Shown piece after piece: positions 1 through 11,700 of a DNA stretch of 64,000 nt. The stretch is taken from assembly GCA_024403355.1 (NCBI GenBank), contig JAKSRW010000015.1, positions 1-64,000 of the forward strand, written 5' to 3'. Under the pieces are notes generated by a model. That model made no database searches and was not told the DNA's origin. It was given only the letters and a program-made list of their open reading frames with translations. Origin of the DNA: Lachnospiraceae bacterium (GTDB taxonomy: Bacteria; Bacillota; Clostridia; Lachnospirales; Lachnospiraceae). Both the position numbers and the translations under genes were made by a program. Numbering within the stretch: position 1 is the stretch's first letter; the number at the start of each line of letters is the position of its first letter.

Positions 1-76
1 CGGGGCTTGAACCCCGCACCTCGCGAAAGCTTCACCCACCGCCTAAAGGCAGTGTGTTATCTTTCTATTTTATATA
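1..76. repeat. Dispersed hairpin repeat, partial copy (3' part)
   Basis: These 76 bases match 46257-46332 with one difference (base 53 region, T versus G). The copy is cut by the window edge. It contains the right arm of one hairpin (the CCCCGCACCTCG side) and a complete second hairpin built from CCCACCGCCT and AGGCAGTG. Its end overlaps the last codons of the adjacent minus-strand gene. The function is unknown; it behaves like a dispersed palindromic intergenic repeat. Confidence 0.8.
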
Positions 77-718
77 TTCTACATCGGTAGAATTCAGTGT
101 TTGCGCGTAATTAACCGTCTTGCCATCCATTACAACCTGCGCATTCACGTTCTTAAAGAAGACAACCATGCAGTTCCACTGATTGGTTTTCCTGCCCGAA
201 TATTCCTCAAGTCTGAAATCACTGTAGTAAACAGTACCCTTACAATCATAGCAGAAATATCCGTTATAAAGAGCAAGCTCATATTGGGTCTGATTTCCGC
301 TGTCAAATTCAAAACTTAGCTCCTGCCAGTCAGTTCCGCTATAGCCATCAGAGCGGATATACGGAAGTACTCCGATATTAGCAGGTCCAATGCATGCACC
401 CACATCATTTGTCCTGCCCGGTTCAAGCTTATAATCTGCATATTTAGCCATAACACTTACACGATAATGAGTGTTCTTTTTAACCTTAAAGGTCTTCTTC
501 ACATATGAAGTATTATAGTCATTATTGGTAATCTTTATCGAATAATCAGAGCCGCTGTATTTGACCTTCCTGTCAATATCAAACGTAGACGCATCCTTTT
601 TATATACGTATGTACCATCCCATTTTGTTGTCGCAGCCAAAATCCTTTTATCAGATAAAAATGCACAAATCATCAATGCCGAAAAAATGAACAATAGATA
701 TTTCGCTGTGCGTTTCAT
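65..718 (-). CDS. Small secreted protein with CBM-like jelly-roll domain
   Basis: The protein has 217 residues. Residues 1-28 form a clear signal peptide (basic start, hydrophobic core, Ala-Ala end), so it is exported. Residues ~45-175 have the rhythm of a family 4/9 carbohydrate-binding module: a Gly-Ser-Asp-Tyr-Ser-Ile-Lys-Ile strand, then Lys-Thr-Phe-Lys-Val-Lys-Lys and Tyr-Arg-Val-Ser-Val-Met-Ala. No catalytic domain or wall anchor is seen. The start has a good RBS (AGGAG, about 11 bases upstream). The last codons lie inside a dispersed repeat, so the natural C-terminus may have been changed by the repeat. A carbohydrate-binding role is inferred from fold resemblance only. Confidence 0.7.
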   Translation of the reverse strand: MKRTAKYLLFIFSALMICAFLSDKRILAATTKWDGTYVYKKDASTFDIDRKVKYSGSDYSIKITNNDYNTSYVKKTFKVKKNTHYRVSVMAKYADYKLEPGRTNDVGACIGPANIGVLPYIRSDGYSGTDWQELSFEFDSGNQTQYELALYNGYFCYDCKGTVYYSDFRLEEYSGRKTNQWNCMVVFFKNVNAQVVMDGKTVNYAQTLNSTDVEYIK

Positions 719-806
719 CGTCCGTAAATTCTCCTACCGTTTTCTAATATTCTCATAATTACTTACCACCAGCGGCATATATACTTAAATATTTATACTC
801 TTATAC

Positions 807-1415
807 TCATAATCTCTTATACACCGCAATATGCTCCAAATCACTGCTTCGGTCCTTGAAGCTCGGATAAAGGAAGCCGCACTCGGGCTCCCCTGCCTCA
901 TAGTCTCCGTGAACAGGACAGACCGCACATATCAGGAAGTCATAAACCTCCTCCGAATCATCCATATATTCGTGATCCGCCGCCTTGATTTTAATATCAT
1001 AGACTCCGTAAAAAACATATATTCCGAAGTCACCTGAAAGCCCGTTTTCGTCTCGCTCATTTTTCCATGCCAGATACTTCTCCCCTACAATATCATAGAG
1101 AATCTCCAGCATTGCATCATTTTTTAAACCACACTCACGCAGTCCCTCAAGAAGCTGCCTCATCTGTTTTGCTTCTGGCTCCCCGCTGTTAATCCGGTAC
1201 TCCTTCAGCTCCTCATTAGTCTTTGCAAAGGGTATCGCCTTCGCAATAGCAAGATTAACATTCTTTTCATGCTGGCTAAGCTTCAAAAAGCTTGTATTAA
1301 ATGAGCCATCCTCATAGCCTTCACTGTCGCAATAACGTCCTGCAATTCTCACAAAACAATTACGCTGCAGATTCATACGTCTGGTCAGTTCAAGCATATC
1401 CTCACGATTTATCAA
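807..1415 (-). CDS. DUF4317 family protein
   Basis: The protein has 202 residues and is recognised as DUF4317 by its N-terminus (REDMLELTRRMNLQRNCF, then IAGRYCDSEGYEDGSFN). This family of unknown function is common in Lachnospiraceae, where members are often about twice this length, so this is a short form. Translation begins at a TTG codon preceded by a strong GGAGG at 7 bases, which decides the start. No signal peptide or membrane segment is visible, so it is probably cytoplasmic. It is a single gene between a secreted protein and a hydrolase, with no operon partner. Confidence 0.8.
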   Translation of the reverse strand: MINREDMLELTRRMNLQRNCFVRIAGRYCDSEGYEDGSFNTSFLKLSQHEKNVNLAIAKAIPFAKTNEELKEYRINSGEPEAKQMRQLLEGLRECGLKNDAMLEILYDIVGEKYLAWKNERDENGLSGDFGIYVFYGVYDIKIKAADHEYMDDSEEVYDFLICAVCPVHGDYEAGEPECGFLYPSFKDRSSDLEHIAVYKRL

Positions 1416-1493
1416 AGCAATTCCTCCGAATCCTGATTCCTTTTCACTGATTATATCATATTTTCAATCAATATTCTATCAATAAATACAAGC

Positions 1494-1534
1494 AAAAAAG
1501 CCGGTCCGCAGCTATCCTCTGCCACTGACCGGCT
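1494..1534 (-). terminator. Intrinsic terminator after the alpha/beta hydrolase gene
   Basis: On the minus strand an 8 bp stem (AGCCGGTC/GACCGGCT) is followed by six T residues, just after the hydrolase stop codon. Confidence 0.85.
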
Positions 1535-1543
1535 CATCAAACC

Positions 1544-2374
1544 TCATAGCTTCTGCATAGCTTCCAGCCACTCTCCCACAATTCCGGTAAGCTTCATACG
1601 CTGGCCGATAAAGCTATGATTACTTTTAATCACCTTATAGTCAATATTCCCACCAAATTTCTCAAGCTTATCAGCAAGTGGTCTGAGCATTTTATCAGGC
1701 GGTGCAATTGTATCAAGTGCGGCCTCAACAAGCAGCACATTATGCTTCAAAAGCTCCTCATACCTGTTCAGAATACTGAGCTCCTGCTGATTAATAAGCG
1801 CATTCTCATAAACTTCACTCACAGAAGTCATCTTCAGGCACTGTCCCTCCGTTTCAATCATCAGGAACAGCTCCTTCTCCATATGATATCTGAACGCGGC
1901 TCCGATATCATACGCGGCCATCGCCACTACCCCCTTGATGAAAGGCAGGTCCTTCGCCGCATTCAGTACTGTCTGTCCGCCCATACTGTGACCTACCAGG
2001 AAGATATTATCAATATCAATCCCATACTGATCCGCAATTGCGGCATTATGCGCCCACTTTGTAATGGCAACCAGGTCCTCCTTAAGATTCGTAAAAAGAT
2101 AATTACCCTCACTGCCCCATGCACCGCGATGATTCATATGTATAACCACACAGCCCATCCTCATAAGCGCAAGCTCAAGGTCATTATTTGTGGTATATCC
2201 CGGAAATCCATGTGACATAATAACCGTTGGATACGGTCCCTCAGTCCTCTTATCCGGTGCCAGCAGATATCCGTACAAATGGCATCCGCCACTTACTATA
2301 TTCAGTTCAACTATTTCAGGAAATGAATCAACTTCATCCTCCTCATATTCAATAAAAGCATTCTTCGAATTCAT
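1544..2374 (-). CDS. Alpha/beta hydrolase (esterase/peptidase-like)
   Basis: The protein has 276 residues from the chosen start. The nucleophile elbow GHSMGG (Ser130) and the oxyanion motif SHGFPG (residues 54-59) are intact, and a late His lies in SNHSF. This is the layout of cytosolic serine hydrolases of the dienelactone hydrolase/S9-like group. The reading frame is open 11 codons further upstream, but GGGAGGG lies 6 bases before the ATG at 2374, which therefore is the better start. There is no signal peptide. It is transcribed alone and ends at its own terminator. The substrate cannot be told from the sequence. Confidence 0.8.
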   Translation of the reverse strand: MNSKNAFIEYEEDEVDSFPEIVELNIVSGGCHLYGYLLAPDKRTEGPYPTVIMSHGFPGYTTNNDLELALMRMGCVVIHMNHRGAWGSEGNYLFTNLKEDLVAITKWAHNAAIADQYGIDIDNIFLVGHSMGGQTVLNAAKDLPFIKGVVAMAAYDIGAAFRYHMEKELFLMIETEGQCLKMTSVSEVYENALINQQELSILNRYEELLKHNVLLVEAALDTIAPPDKMLRPLADKLEKFGGNIDYKVIKSNHSFIGQRMKLTGIVGEWLEAMQKL

Positions 2375-2681
2375 ACACTGCCCTCCCCGGAATATGATAA
2401 ATATCATTCTTAAATCTTACGATTTTACCTCTTCTCGTTTATATCATACTCTCATAGTAGGTAAATGTAAATTTTCAATTTACTATAGCTGCTAATAGAA
2501 TGGACATATAAGACACATTTCACCCTTTTTGTTAAACAAAATGCATCTGTTACTTGTAGTTCCTGCATCAAGTGCCATAATGTATTTTTCCGTAGAGCTT
2601 TTCCTTTTTCACATAAATTTATAAGATAACAATAGAACACTCTAAGCTTATTATCAATTAGATCAGACGCCATTAGATGCA
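2375..2681. other. Gene-free stretch between hydrolase and giant protein
   Basis: About 300 AT-rich bases carry the upstream region of the hydrolase gene. An 80-codon minus-strand frame exists at 2452-2694, but its ATG lies inside the terminator stem of the giant gene and it has no RBS, so it is not called. No RNA gene or mobile element was recognised. Confidence 0.6.
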
Positions 2682-2720
2682 AAGCTCCGGCCATTATCCA
2701 AATGACAACAGCCGGAGCTT
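2682..2720 (-). terminator. Probable terminator of the giant surface protein gene
   Basis: A perfect 10 bp stem (AAGCTCCGGC with GCCGGAGCTT) lies 17 bases past the stop codon. The following T tract is weak, so termination efficiency is uncertain. Confidence 0.55.
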
Positions 2721-2737
2721 CTAACTAAATATCCTGG

Positions 2738-5700
2738 TTATTTTTTCTTGATGCTTGAAATTTTGACTGTTTTAGGCACGCCTGAATTCCTAAGCATTTC
2801 TGTATACTTCTTAAACATTTTCTCAGGTACATAAATCTTTGCATTTTTACTAATACTGCTAAATACCTTTGAGCCTACATTTGACGTCTTAAGCTTGGTG
2901 CTGTTTATCACAATTTTATTTATTGCGCTGCAGCCTGCAAAAGCCTTTCCGGAAACAACAGTTAACTTAGACGGTAATGTAATACCTGTCAGCTTTTTAC
3001 ACTTATTAAATGCATACTTGCCAATGCTGATAAGATTTGCATTTAATGTTACCTTTTTCAGGTTTACACATCCACTAAACTGGTAATTTGCCAATTCAGT
3101 AATATACTTACCTAATACAACGCTCGTCAGCTTAGTATTCTTTCTGAATACCTTACTTCCGATGGAAGTAACTCTGAAGGTCTTTCCATTCAACTTAACA
3201 GTATCCGGAATTACAACCTTTGAAGTCTGCTTCTTCAATTCCACAAGGCTTACAGCATTAACCTTTGCTCCGTCCTTGCCCTTTACAGAAACAAATTTAT
3301 ATGTATTTCCATCTGCTCCTACAAACTTATTGCCTACCTTTATTACAATCTTTTCAGGTGCATCTGTTGAAGAATTCTCCTTGTCATCCTGATTATTATC
3401 AGGCTGAGCAGGTGTACCAGTCACAGTATTGTCATTCTTACCGGAACCTGACTCATCCGCAGGCTCCTGAGTAGGTGTTACAGCCGGTGTCACAATCACG
3501 CCCGGTGTCACTGTAGGTGTTGCTGTAGGCACATTTGTTACTCCGGGTGTTACTGTAGGAGTTGTTCCTCCGGGTGTTGAAGTAGGTGCATCTGTTACCC
3601 CGGGGGTTACCGTAGGAGTTGTTCCTCCGGGTGTTGAAGTAGGTGCATCTGTTACCCCGGGAGTTACTGTAGGAGTTGTTCCTCCGGGTGTTGAAGTAGG
3701 TGCATCTGTTACCTCAGGAGTTACTGTAGGTGTTTTTTCATCAATCTTTCTGAACTTAGCAGTAACTTTCATATCGCCCTTAACATTAATGCGATATGTC
3801 TCGTCTGTAGAAATTACAGCGCCATTCTGTTCCCAGGCAACAAATTCATATCCTTCATTTGCAATAGCACTTATACTGCAGATATTTCCATACAGATAAT
3901 AGTCCTGGCCTGTTACTTCTCCCATCTCAAAATCATTTGCGTCAACATTAACAAAATATCTTTCAATATTTTCTCCACTCTGAGCTAATACAGGTGAAAT
4001 GGTTTCAACATCATCATTTTTATAATTACATGATAAAACTACTTCAGAAATACCATCTGCGTTTGTTTTCTCATTTGCACATACGTATGAAGTTAATACA
4101 TCTCCAACCTTAACATCCACTTCAGGATATACTATATGGTTAGTTACTACTCCATCAGGATCTGTAACTGTTGTGCATGAAAAATTAACCTTTCCATCAT
4201 CATATGCTTTCATTTCAAAGCGATATGTCTTTTCAGTTGGCATAATGATAATCTTCTTATCATCCTCAACTCTTGTAATTAATCCGCCTTCAATCTCCTG
4301 TGATACATTATCCTTAATATATGCAACCAATTTGTCATCTTCATCATATACCTTGACATCAACAGGACACTTAACTGTTCCAATCGTATACGTATAACTA
4401 CCTAACTGAGTTTGAGAATCAATCCAGGCAAGACATAATTCAGGGAAATGACCACACTGGATTACTTCCATATCAGATATTGCCCACTTAACAACCTTTG
4501 TGTTTTTAAAATATTTTTTATTCAAAAGAATTGATCCCCAACTACTCAAATCAATTGCTTTGTTATTTCCTAAAAATTCTCCCATGGCAACTATCATACT
4601 ATCTTGCAATTTCGATACATATGTATCTCTATCTACGACATTATTTGCCATATTAATAAACACATTTTTATTATAATCCTCCTGACTGTTAAAATCTCCT
4701 ATCCTTTCTCTAATATTTTTAGCTACCGCGGATGTATAATCGGTTGTATGCATCGGTTGAGCTTTAACTATATTTAAATATTGGCTTACCATTGACATAT
4801 ACTTGCTACTATAGTTTGGATCATTAAGTGATGTAGTAGTATACGTAATACCATATCTTTCAAATAACCAAGAAGCTCCATTATTCATAGGAACTAAAGG
4901 TACAAAATCAATAGGATTTACAATACATTTAATACCATTGTATTTCTTTGCACTACATGCAGGCGCAGTAGTAGTTCTTGGACATTCAAAGCAAAAGCCA
5001 AAAACATCTTCTGATGACACATCAAAAGCATCAATTCTGCCATTAATTATCTTTGAGCAAATAAGGTTAGTCGTTGCACCACCTCTACTATATCCAACTA
5101 CCCAAAATTTTACTTCCTCACTAAATTCTTCCTTGTAAGTAGATATATACTTATTAAGGGCTAAAAGAACTTGATTTGCAGCATCATTAAACCCATCATG
5201 GTTAGTCGATGAATTATCACCAACATTAAAGTTGCCACCCCATTCAACTCCGTAACCACCGCCTCGTATTGCTACTAAAATCAGAGTACTCTCTTTTCCA
5301 GTACTACTATTAATAATTTTACGATTTCCGATGGCATATCCTATAGAATTATAACTAGGAGCAGGATACTGGAATTTCAGACTATTCACATCAAAATCCA
5401 AATCAGTCATCAACTTTTTAATATTATAAAATCCATCCAAAGAGCTGATAGAACTAATATCAAATGCAGATATAGCAGTCCTTATTGATGCTTTTATCAA
5501 ACTATGCTGATAATTATAACTTGATTTAAAGAAATCATTAAAATCTATGCTGTAATCATATGAAGCAAGATTGTCATCATAAGTTCTATACGCGAAACTC
5601 ATCGCTTTCTGTCCATAGTCACTTCCGTACTTCATGCGAATAGAATTTCTTACATATACATGACTCTGTGTTTGACCTGAAACTATCTGCTTAACATAGG

Positions 5701-8700
5701 TTTTCTTTGTACCATTCTCTATAAACCATGCGTTATCAGTATTGCTTTCTACAGGCAGGGATATATTACCGGTTCCTGTACTCTTAGGCGATACAACTTT
5801 ATTTAAACTGTCACATCCCTCTAACATACGAACGGTCTTTGATACTTTCTTACAATTAAGAGTACTCATATCGATCTCTTCAAGGGAACTGCAGTTCAAA
5901 AACATACTCATGACATTTTCAACATTTGTCATTGTAAATCCCTTGAAGTCAACGGATTTAAGTTTTGAACATCCACTAAACATTGCCTCACAGTTAGTCA
6001 GCTGATATGAATAAAGTGTACTCATATCAATGCTTGAAAGTAGAGAACAATCTTTAAACATTGCATACATAGTCTTGATCTTAGAAGTAGTAAACTTACT
6101 AAAATCTACAGAACGAAGTGCATTACATCCTTCAAACATCTTATATGCAACAGTGGTATCTTTTAAATCCACAATAGCCTTACTAATATGTCCAGCATAC
6201 TGACACCAAGGAGCGCTTTTCCATGAACTAGTAGCATCTGGGTTAAGATAGTCTCCTGTTCCCTCAACATACAATGTAGAACCATCAATCCACCACTTAA
6301 TATGACCCCATTCCTCATCAATTTCACCGTCTACACGGAATTTAACAGGCTTGGGATACTGACCAAATGTAACCTTTACACCAAGATTCTTGCCTTCAAG
6401 AGTCTGTATGCTCTTCTGAACAAGATTATAGTAAATAAGGTCTTCAGGATAGCTTACATTAACATTGGAAATCACTGTTTCAGTTGTATAGGTAGCATAT
6501 AAGGCCTTGCCGGGAGCAAGCTCCTTAATTGCTACAGTCTTTCCGTCACAGCTTGAATATCCATAAACATCCTCTGCTGTTTCTTCAAAATCAACCTCTA
6601 CAGAACCATCAGTATCTCTCATTTCAAATGAAAGGTTGTAGAATGAACGATCCTTTGACTCATTTACAATCGCATATCTGATTTTGTATTTCTCGCCGAT
6701 TCTCAAACTACTTGCCGGCATTACATAAATATGCAGTCCCTCTCCGCCTAATACCTCAATAGAAGTATTAGCCACAAAATGTGCAGATACAGGTGCATTG
6801 AAAGGCATCAGAGTACCTAAGAAGTCAGCTGTAAGCTGATATTCACCGTTTTCATCACCCTTGACTATCCATGTGGTATACTTCTTCTGCTGGCCTGCAA
6901 TAGAACCCATACCTACAGTAAGACTCTGCTTTCTGTTAGAAAGAGCTGCTAATGAAAGACCGCTGGGAAGATTAAGTCTTGCCACACTGTTCTGAATTAC
7001 ATACTGTGAATCAGCCTGGTTAAGTACACCCAGCTGAACCTCATACATCTCCTTAAGCCATGAAACAGTCTGTGTGGTATTTACATAAATAATTACAGGT
7101 AAATCAGGCTTAGGGGAAACATTTGTTACAGTAATGGATGAATGTCCGCCGTGACTGCCTGATACAGGCTTAGTTACGCTTTCATTACGTCCGACTACGA
7201 AATCATAGAAGAAAGTATCCTTTTCAAGCTTTACTGAAAGATTAAATACTAACTTATCATAGTTTGCAGGATTTGAGAAATCTACTCCTGCCTTTTCCAT
7301 TTCCTCAAGAGTCATTCGACGAACGGTAAGCTCACCGACAATCAGATCATCTTTTTTCAGACTGATCTGATAATTATTCTGCTCGTACTGACTGAGATTT
7401 GCATCAATATCAGCAGGTAAGTAACCATTCTTATATGCTGCAATATTATAAGTTCCGGCCATACCCGATACTTCAATATAACCAAAAGCATCTGTTACTG
7501 CAGAATATACTTCGCCGTCACTCTTCTTGAAATAAATATATGCTCCGCCAAGACCGCTGCCGTAAGCATCAGTTACATGAATACTTGCACTACCACTGCT
7601 CTTCTGCTCGTAAATCATTACCTGCGCATTGGCACTTGCACTGTTTCCTGCTTCATCACTTACAGTTAATTTAACGCTGTGACTTCCTGCAGTATTAAAA
7701 ATATATGTGCAGGTAGCTCCACTTAATGCAACTGAGCCATCAATAAGCCACTCATATGATACGATTCTCTTATTATCAGTAGAAGCTGTACCATCAAATC
7801 TTACCTCACGGCCAACCACACCGGTAATAACATCACCAAGAACTGCAACAGGTGCAATTACGTCAACATCATCCGCATATGCCTGAACAGTTTCAGACCA
7901 TGACTTATTTCCGTTAATGTCAACAGCCGCTACTCTGTAGCTGTATGAAACATTGGAATCAACTGATTCATCACTGTATGTTTCTGTCTTTATGTCAAGT
8001 AACTTAACCTCAGATTCTCCTACCTTCTTACGGTAAATCTCATAATGATCAAAATCACCTGACTTATCACATGTAATTGTAAGATTAATCTTCATGTGAT
8101 CAGTTTCTGCCTTAATCACAGGCTTTGCAGGTGCAGTTACATCGAGCTGATAGCTTGCTGTAAATACATCACTGGTATTTCCTGCCACATCAATGGCATA
8201 AACTCTCACATTGTACTCACCATCAGAGAGACCTTCTGTGTTCCAGTTAACACCTGCTAAAAGAACTCTCTCACTTGTGTTAACAGTATCAATTGTTACC
8301 CAGATATCAGGATCTTCTGCAGTACTATACTCAAAGAATACAGACTTAAGTGCATTCTTATCCTGAACACCGGCCTCGATTTTGGGATTCTGACCAAGGG
8401 TTGACCCGCTTATCGGATAAATACAAGAAACCAAAGGCTTATCTGTATCTGCCTTAATGCTTGCATTAACAGCCGTAGACTGTTCTCCGACATTTCCGGC
8501 AATATCAATAGCCGCAACCATGTAGAGATAATCCTTACCGCGTGTTACATTGTTATCTATGTAGTTAATAGTGTTTGTTTCTGCACAGATTACCTTATAT
8601 GAACCGGTATTAGCATCAGCACGATAAATCTTGAAGCCGCGAATATCACTATCCTTTTTAGTCGCATCATCCCAGCCGAGCTGTACGTATCCGTCGTCTG

Positions 8701-11700
8701 ATAATACCTTAAGTCCTGTTACCTGATGAGGTGCAGTTCTATCAATAATAACCTGACCGATGATTTCTTCACCTTCATTGGTTAAAACATTCTTGTTTCC
8801 TGCCTTATCATATACCTCATATTTAATGAATAAATCACCCTCTGCAAGTGAGGTAATATCATAGGTGTATCTTAATGTATTGCTTGTTGATGCATTTTCT
8901 GCAATAACTGTTGCAATCTCCTCGAAGGAAACTCCGTCTCGTGAAGCACTGAATACAGCCTTTGCAATCTCATGATCATCAACAGCAGATACATAGAGAT
9001 TTAATGAATCTTTATAATATGACTTTGCGGGTCCGATAGCGGTAATCGCAGGTGCTGTTACATCATCAACAGTAGTAATCGTAACTGCCTCTGAAGGAAT
9101 ACCGCGATTTCCAAGATTATCATAACCTACTACTCTGAATGAGTATTCTGTATCAGGCTTAAGACCTACGGCATAGTAGCCAAGCTTGTTAGTTACCTTA
9201 GTAAGCTCTGTAAACTCAGTTCCGTTATACTTTTCTACAAGGAAATATGCAAAGTCAGTTTCTGTTGCATCATTCCAGTCAAGTCTTACAGAAACAGCAG
9301 TTATCTCACTTGCCTTAATATCAAGCTTTGCTATACCTGTATTGTCTATTTCATATCGACGTGTAAACTCTACAGTACTCTTATTTCCGCTTACATCCTC
9401 TGCATAAGCATTAATCAGGTAAATGCCATCGCTTACAGATGTTGAATCAAACCCGTAAACAGCCTTACCGTTGATATATTCTGCTGAACCTAAATCTGTC
9501 CAGCTGTCCGCTTCCTCTTCCCTAATCTGCAGATAAACTCTGGCAACTTCTCTGTTGTCCTTTGCCTCCACATTAAGGTTAATCAGACCATTCACGCGAA
9601 CAGTTGAAGGTAAGATTGCCGTAACTACAGGTGCTTCCTTATCAACATCAGTAGTCACAACAACAGTTGCCTTTTCACTGGTATTGTTAAACTTATCAAA
9701 AGCCTCTATCTGATAGCTGTATTCTCTGTTCTCCTCTACAGATGAATCAGTATACATACTCTGCTTTCCGTTATTAATGCTGGTAATTAACTCATACTTG
9801 GCATCAGTACTGAGCTTTCTGTATACCCTGTATCCTGTACAATCAGCACTGATTGAAGGAACCCACTCAAGCTTAACCGTACTGTTCACTGAAAGTCCCT
9901 TGAACTGAGCTGGAACTGCAGGTGCAACTCTGTCAAGTTTGAAGGAAACCGTCTTTACGGCTGTACTTCCTTCTGAATCAGTCAGTGTATACTTAATCTT
10001 TACATTTTCAGGAAGTTCAAGAGTTCTGATATCCCAGTTATAGCTTACATATAATGTTGATGAATTATAGGCCTTCTGATTGAGCGCATTCTTTGTCACG
10101 CTCTTCCAGCTTTCACCATCATAATACTCTAACTTAACTGTATTTCCTGTGCTGTTACCTACATTCTTGAATCTGGCTACAATCTCAATACTGTCACTGC
10201 CGTATTCTGATTTGTCATCAGGGGACACGTAAACAAACTCAGGAAGCGCAACACTTGTCTCTACAACATTACCTGCTGAAGAAACATTGCCTGACTTATC
10301 ATGGGCCAGAACAGTGTAAGAATAAGCCTTACCAACTTCAACATCACTATCCTTGTAGCTGGTTCCTGTAAGGTTCTCCGCTAAAACAGAGCCATTCTTG
10401 TATAAGGTATAACCAACCACACCTACATTATCGACTGAAGGCTTCCAGCTTAATGTAAGAGATTTTCCTGTACGTGTGTACAGTGAAAGGTCACTTACTG
10501 CAGCGGGTGCTTCAGTATCCTTAAGTGTCTTAACCTTTAATGCATCTGAAGGCTCTGAATAGTTGCCCTCATTATCAAAAGCATAAATTACATAGGCATA
10601 TTCTTTATCTGGTTCAAGGTTCTTGTCTACATACTCTGTGGTACTTGACTGGTTAACCTTCACACCATCTCTGTAAATTGCATATGCACTAATTGCAATA
10701 TTATCGGTTGACGCATCGAAGTTAAGAGTTATCTTAGCTGCTGTTACATCACTGGCAATAAGTCCTGTTACCTGTGTAGGTGCTTCGTCATCAACAATAT
10801 CCTTTATTATCTCATTTGCAATCTTTTTAGCCTCAGGACTAAACTTATAATAATCATCAATCTTCTTTAAAATTAACTTGTTAAATCTGGTTGTTCCTGC
10901 ATTATTACTGAATGTAATCTGCTGTACATAGGTTCTGTTACCTACAAGCTTCTTTGCAAGTACTGTCTGATGATTTTTTGTAGCAATAAAGTTAGTATAA
11001 TTAGCCTGTGAGAAATTACCTCTAAGCTCAAGAACACCGTCTGTTAAATATCCTGAATGATTATTGTATGAAGTCATTGAAAAATTACCAATGACACGTA
11101 CATACGCATTTGATTCAGTCATTATGAGTAAACCGTTGTTCTGAACCACCATATTACCGGAACAGTAAATGCTTGACTTGCCTGTGTCAAGCTTATCATT
11201 TACGGTAAGTGAGCTAACATTGATTACACCCTCACCTAATGTTAATGCTTTATCAATTGTAAGTGTGCCGTCAATAGTTAAATCACCACTGTAGCTGTTC
11301 ACTGCATTTAATACAACATTACCGCTAAAGCTGCCTTCATTAAGGATGCTGAGCTTTGATACATTTACCGTACCTGTTACTTTTTTACCATTGTCCGCCA
11401 TTGACTTTGTAACTGTAATAGCTGTAGACAATGTAAGACCTGATAAGTTGTTATTTACAACATTTGCAAAAACAGATACCAGACTTCCTGAAATACTCTG
11501 CTTTTCAAGACCTGATAATACAAGTGTTGAATCACCTGACATTGTAATAGGGTTAGAACCATACTGGACAATATTTCCCTTTACTTCAATTCTACCGTTA
11601 ACAATATCAGCTGCCATGCTATCAACAGAATTTACGTTCCAATTACCGTTGATAATGACACTGTCATCAGCAGACTGCATAATAAGGTTTCCGAGACTTG

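Noticed and set aside
2452..2694. 80-codon minus-strand frame between the hydrolase and the giant gene
   Set aside because: Its ATG lies inside the terminator stem, no RBS precedes it, and the sequence resembles no known protein.
3549..3740. CRISPR-like regular repeat
   Set aside because: The 57 bp units are contiguous, in frame and encode a Thr/Pro linker; there are no unique spacers and no cas genes.
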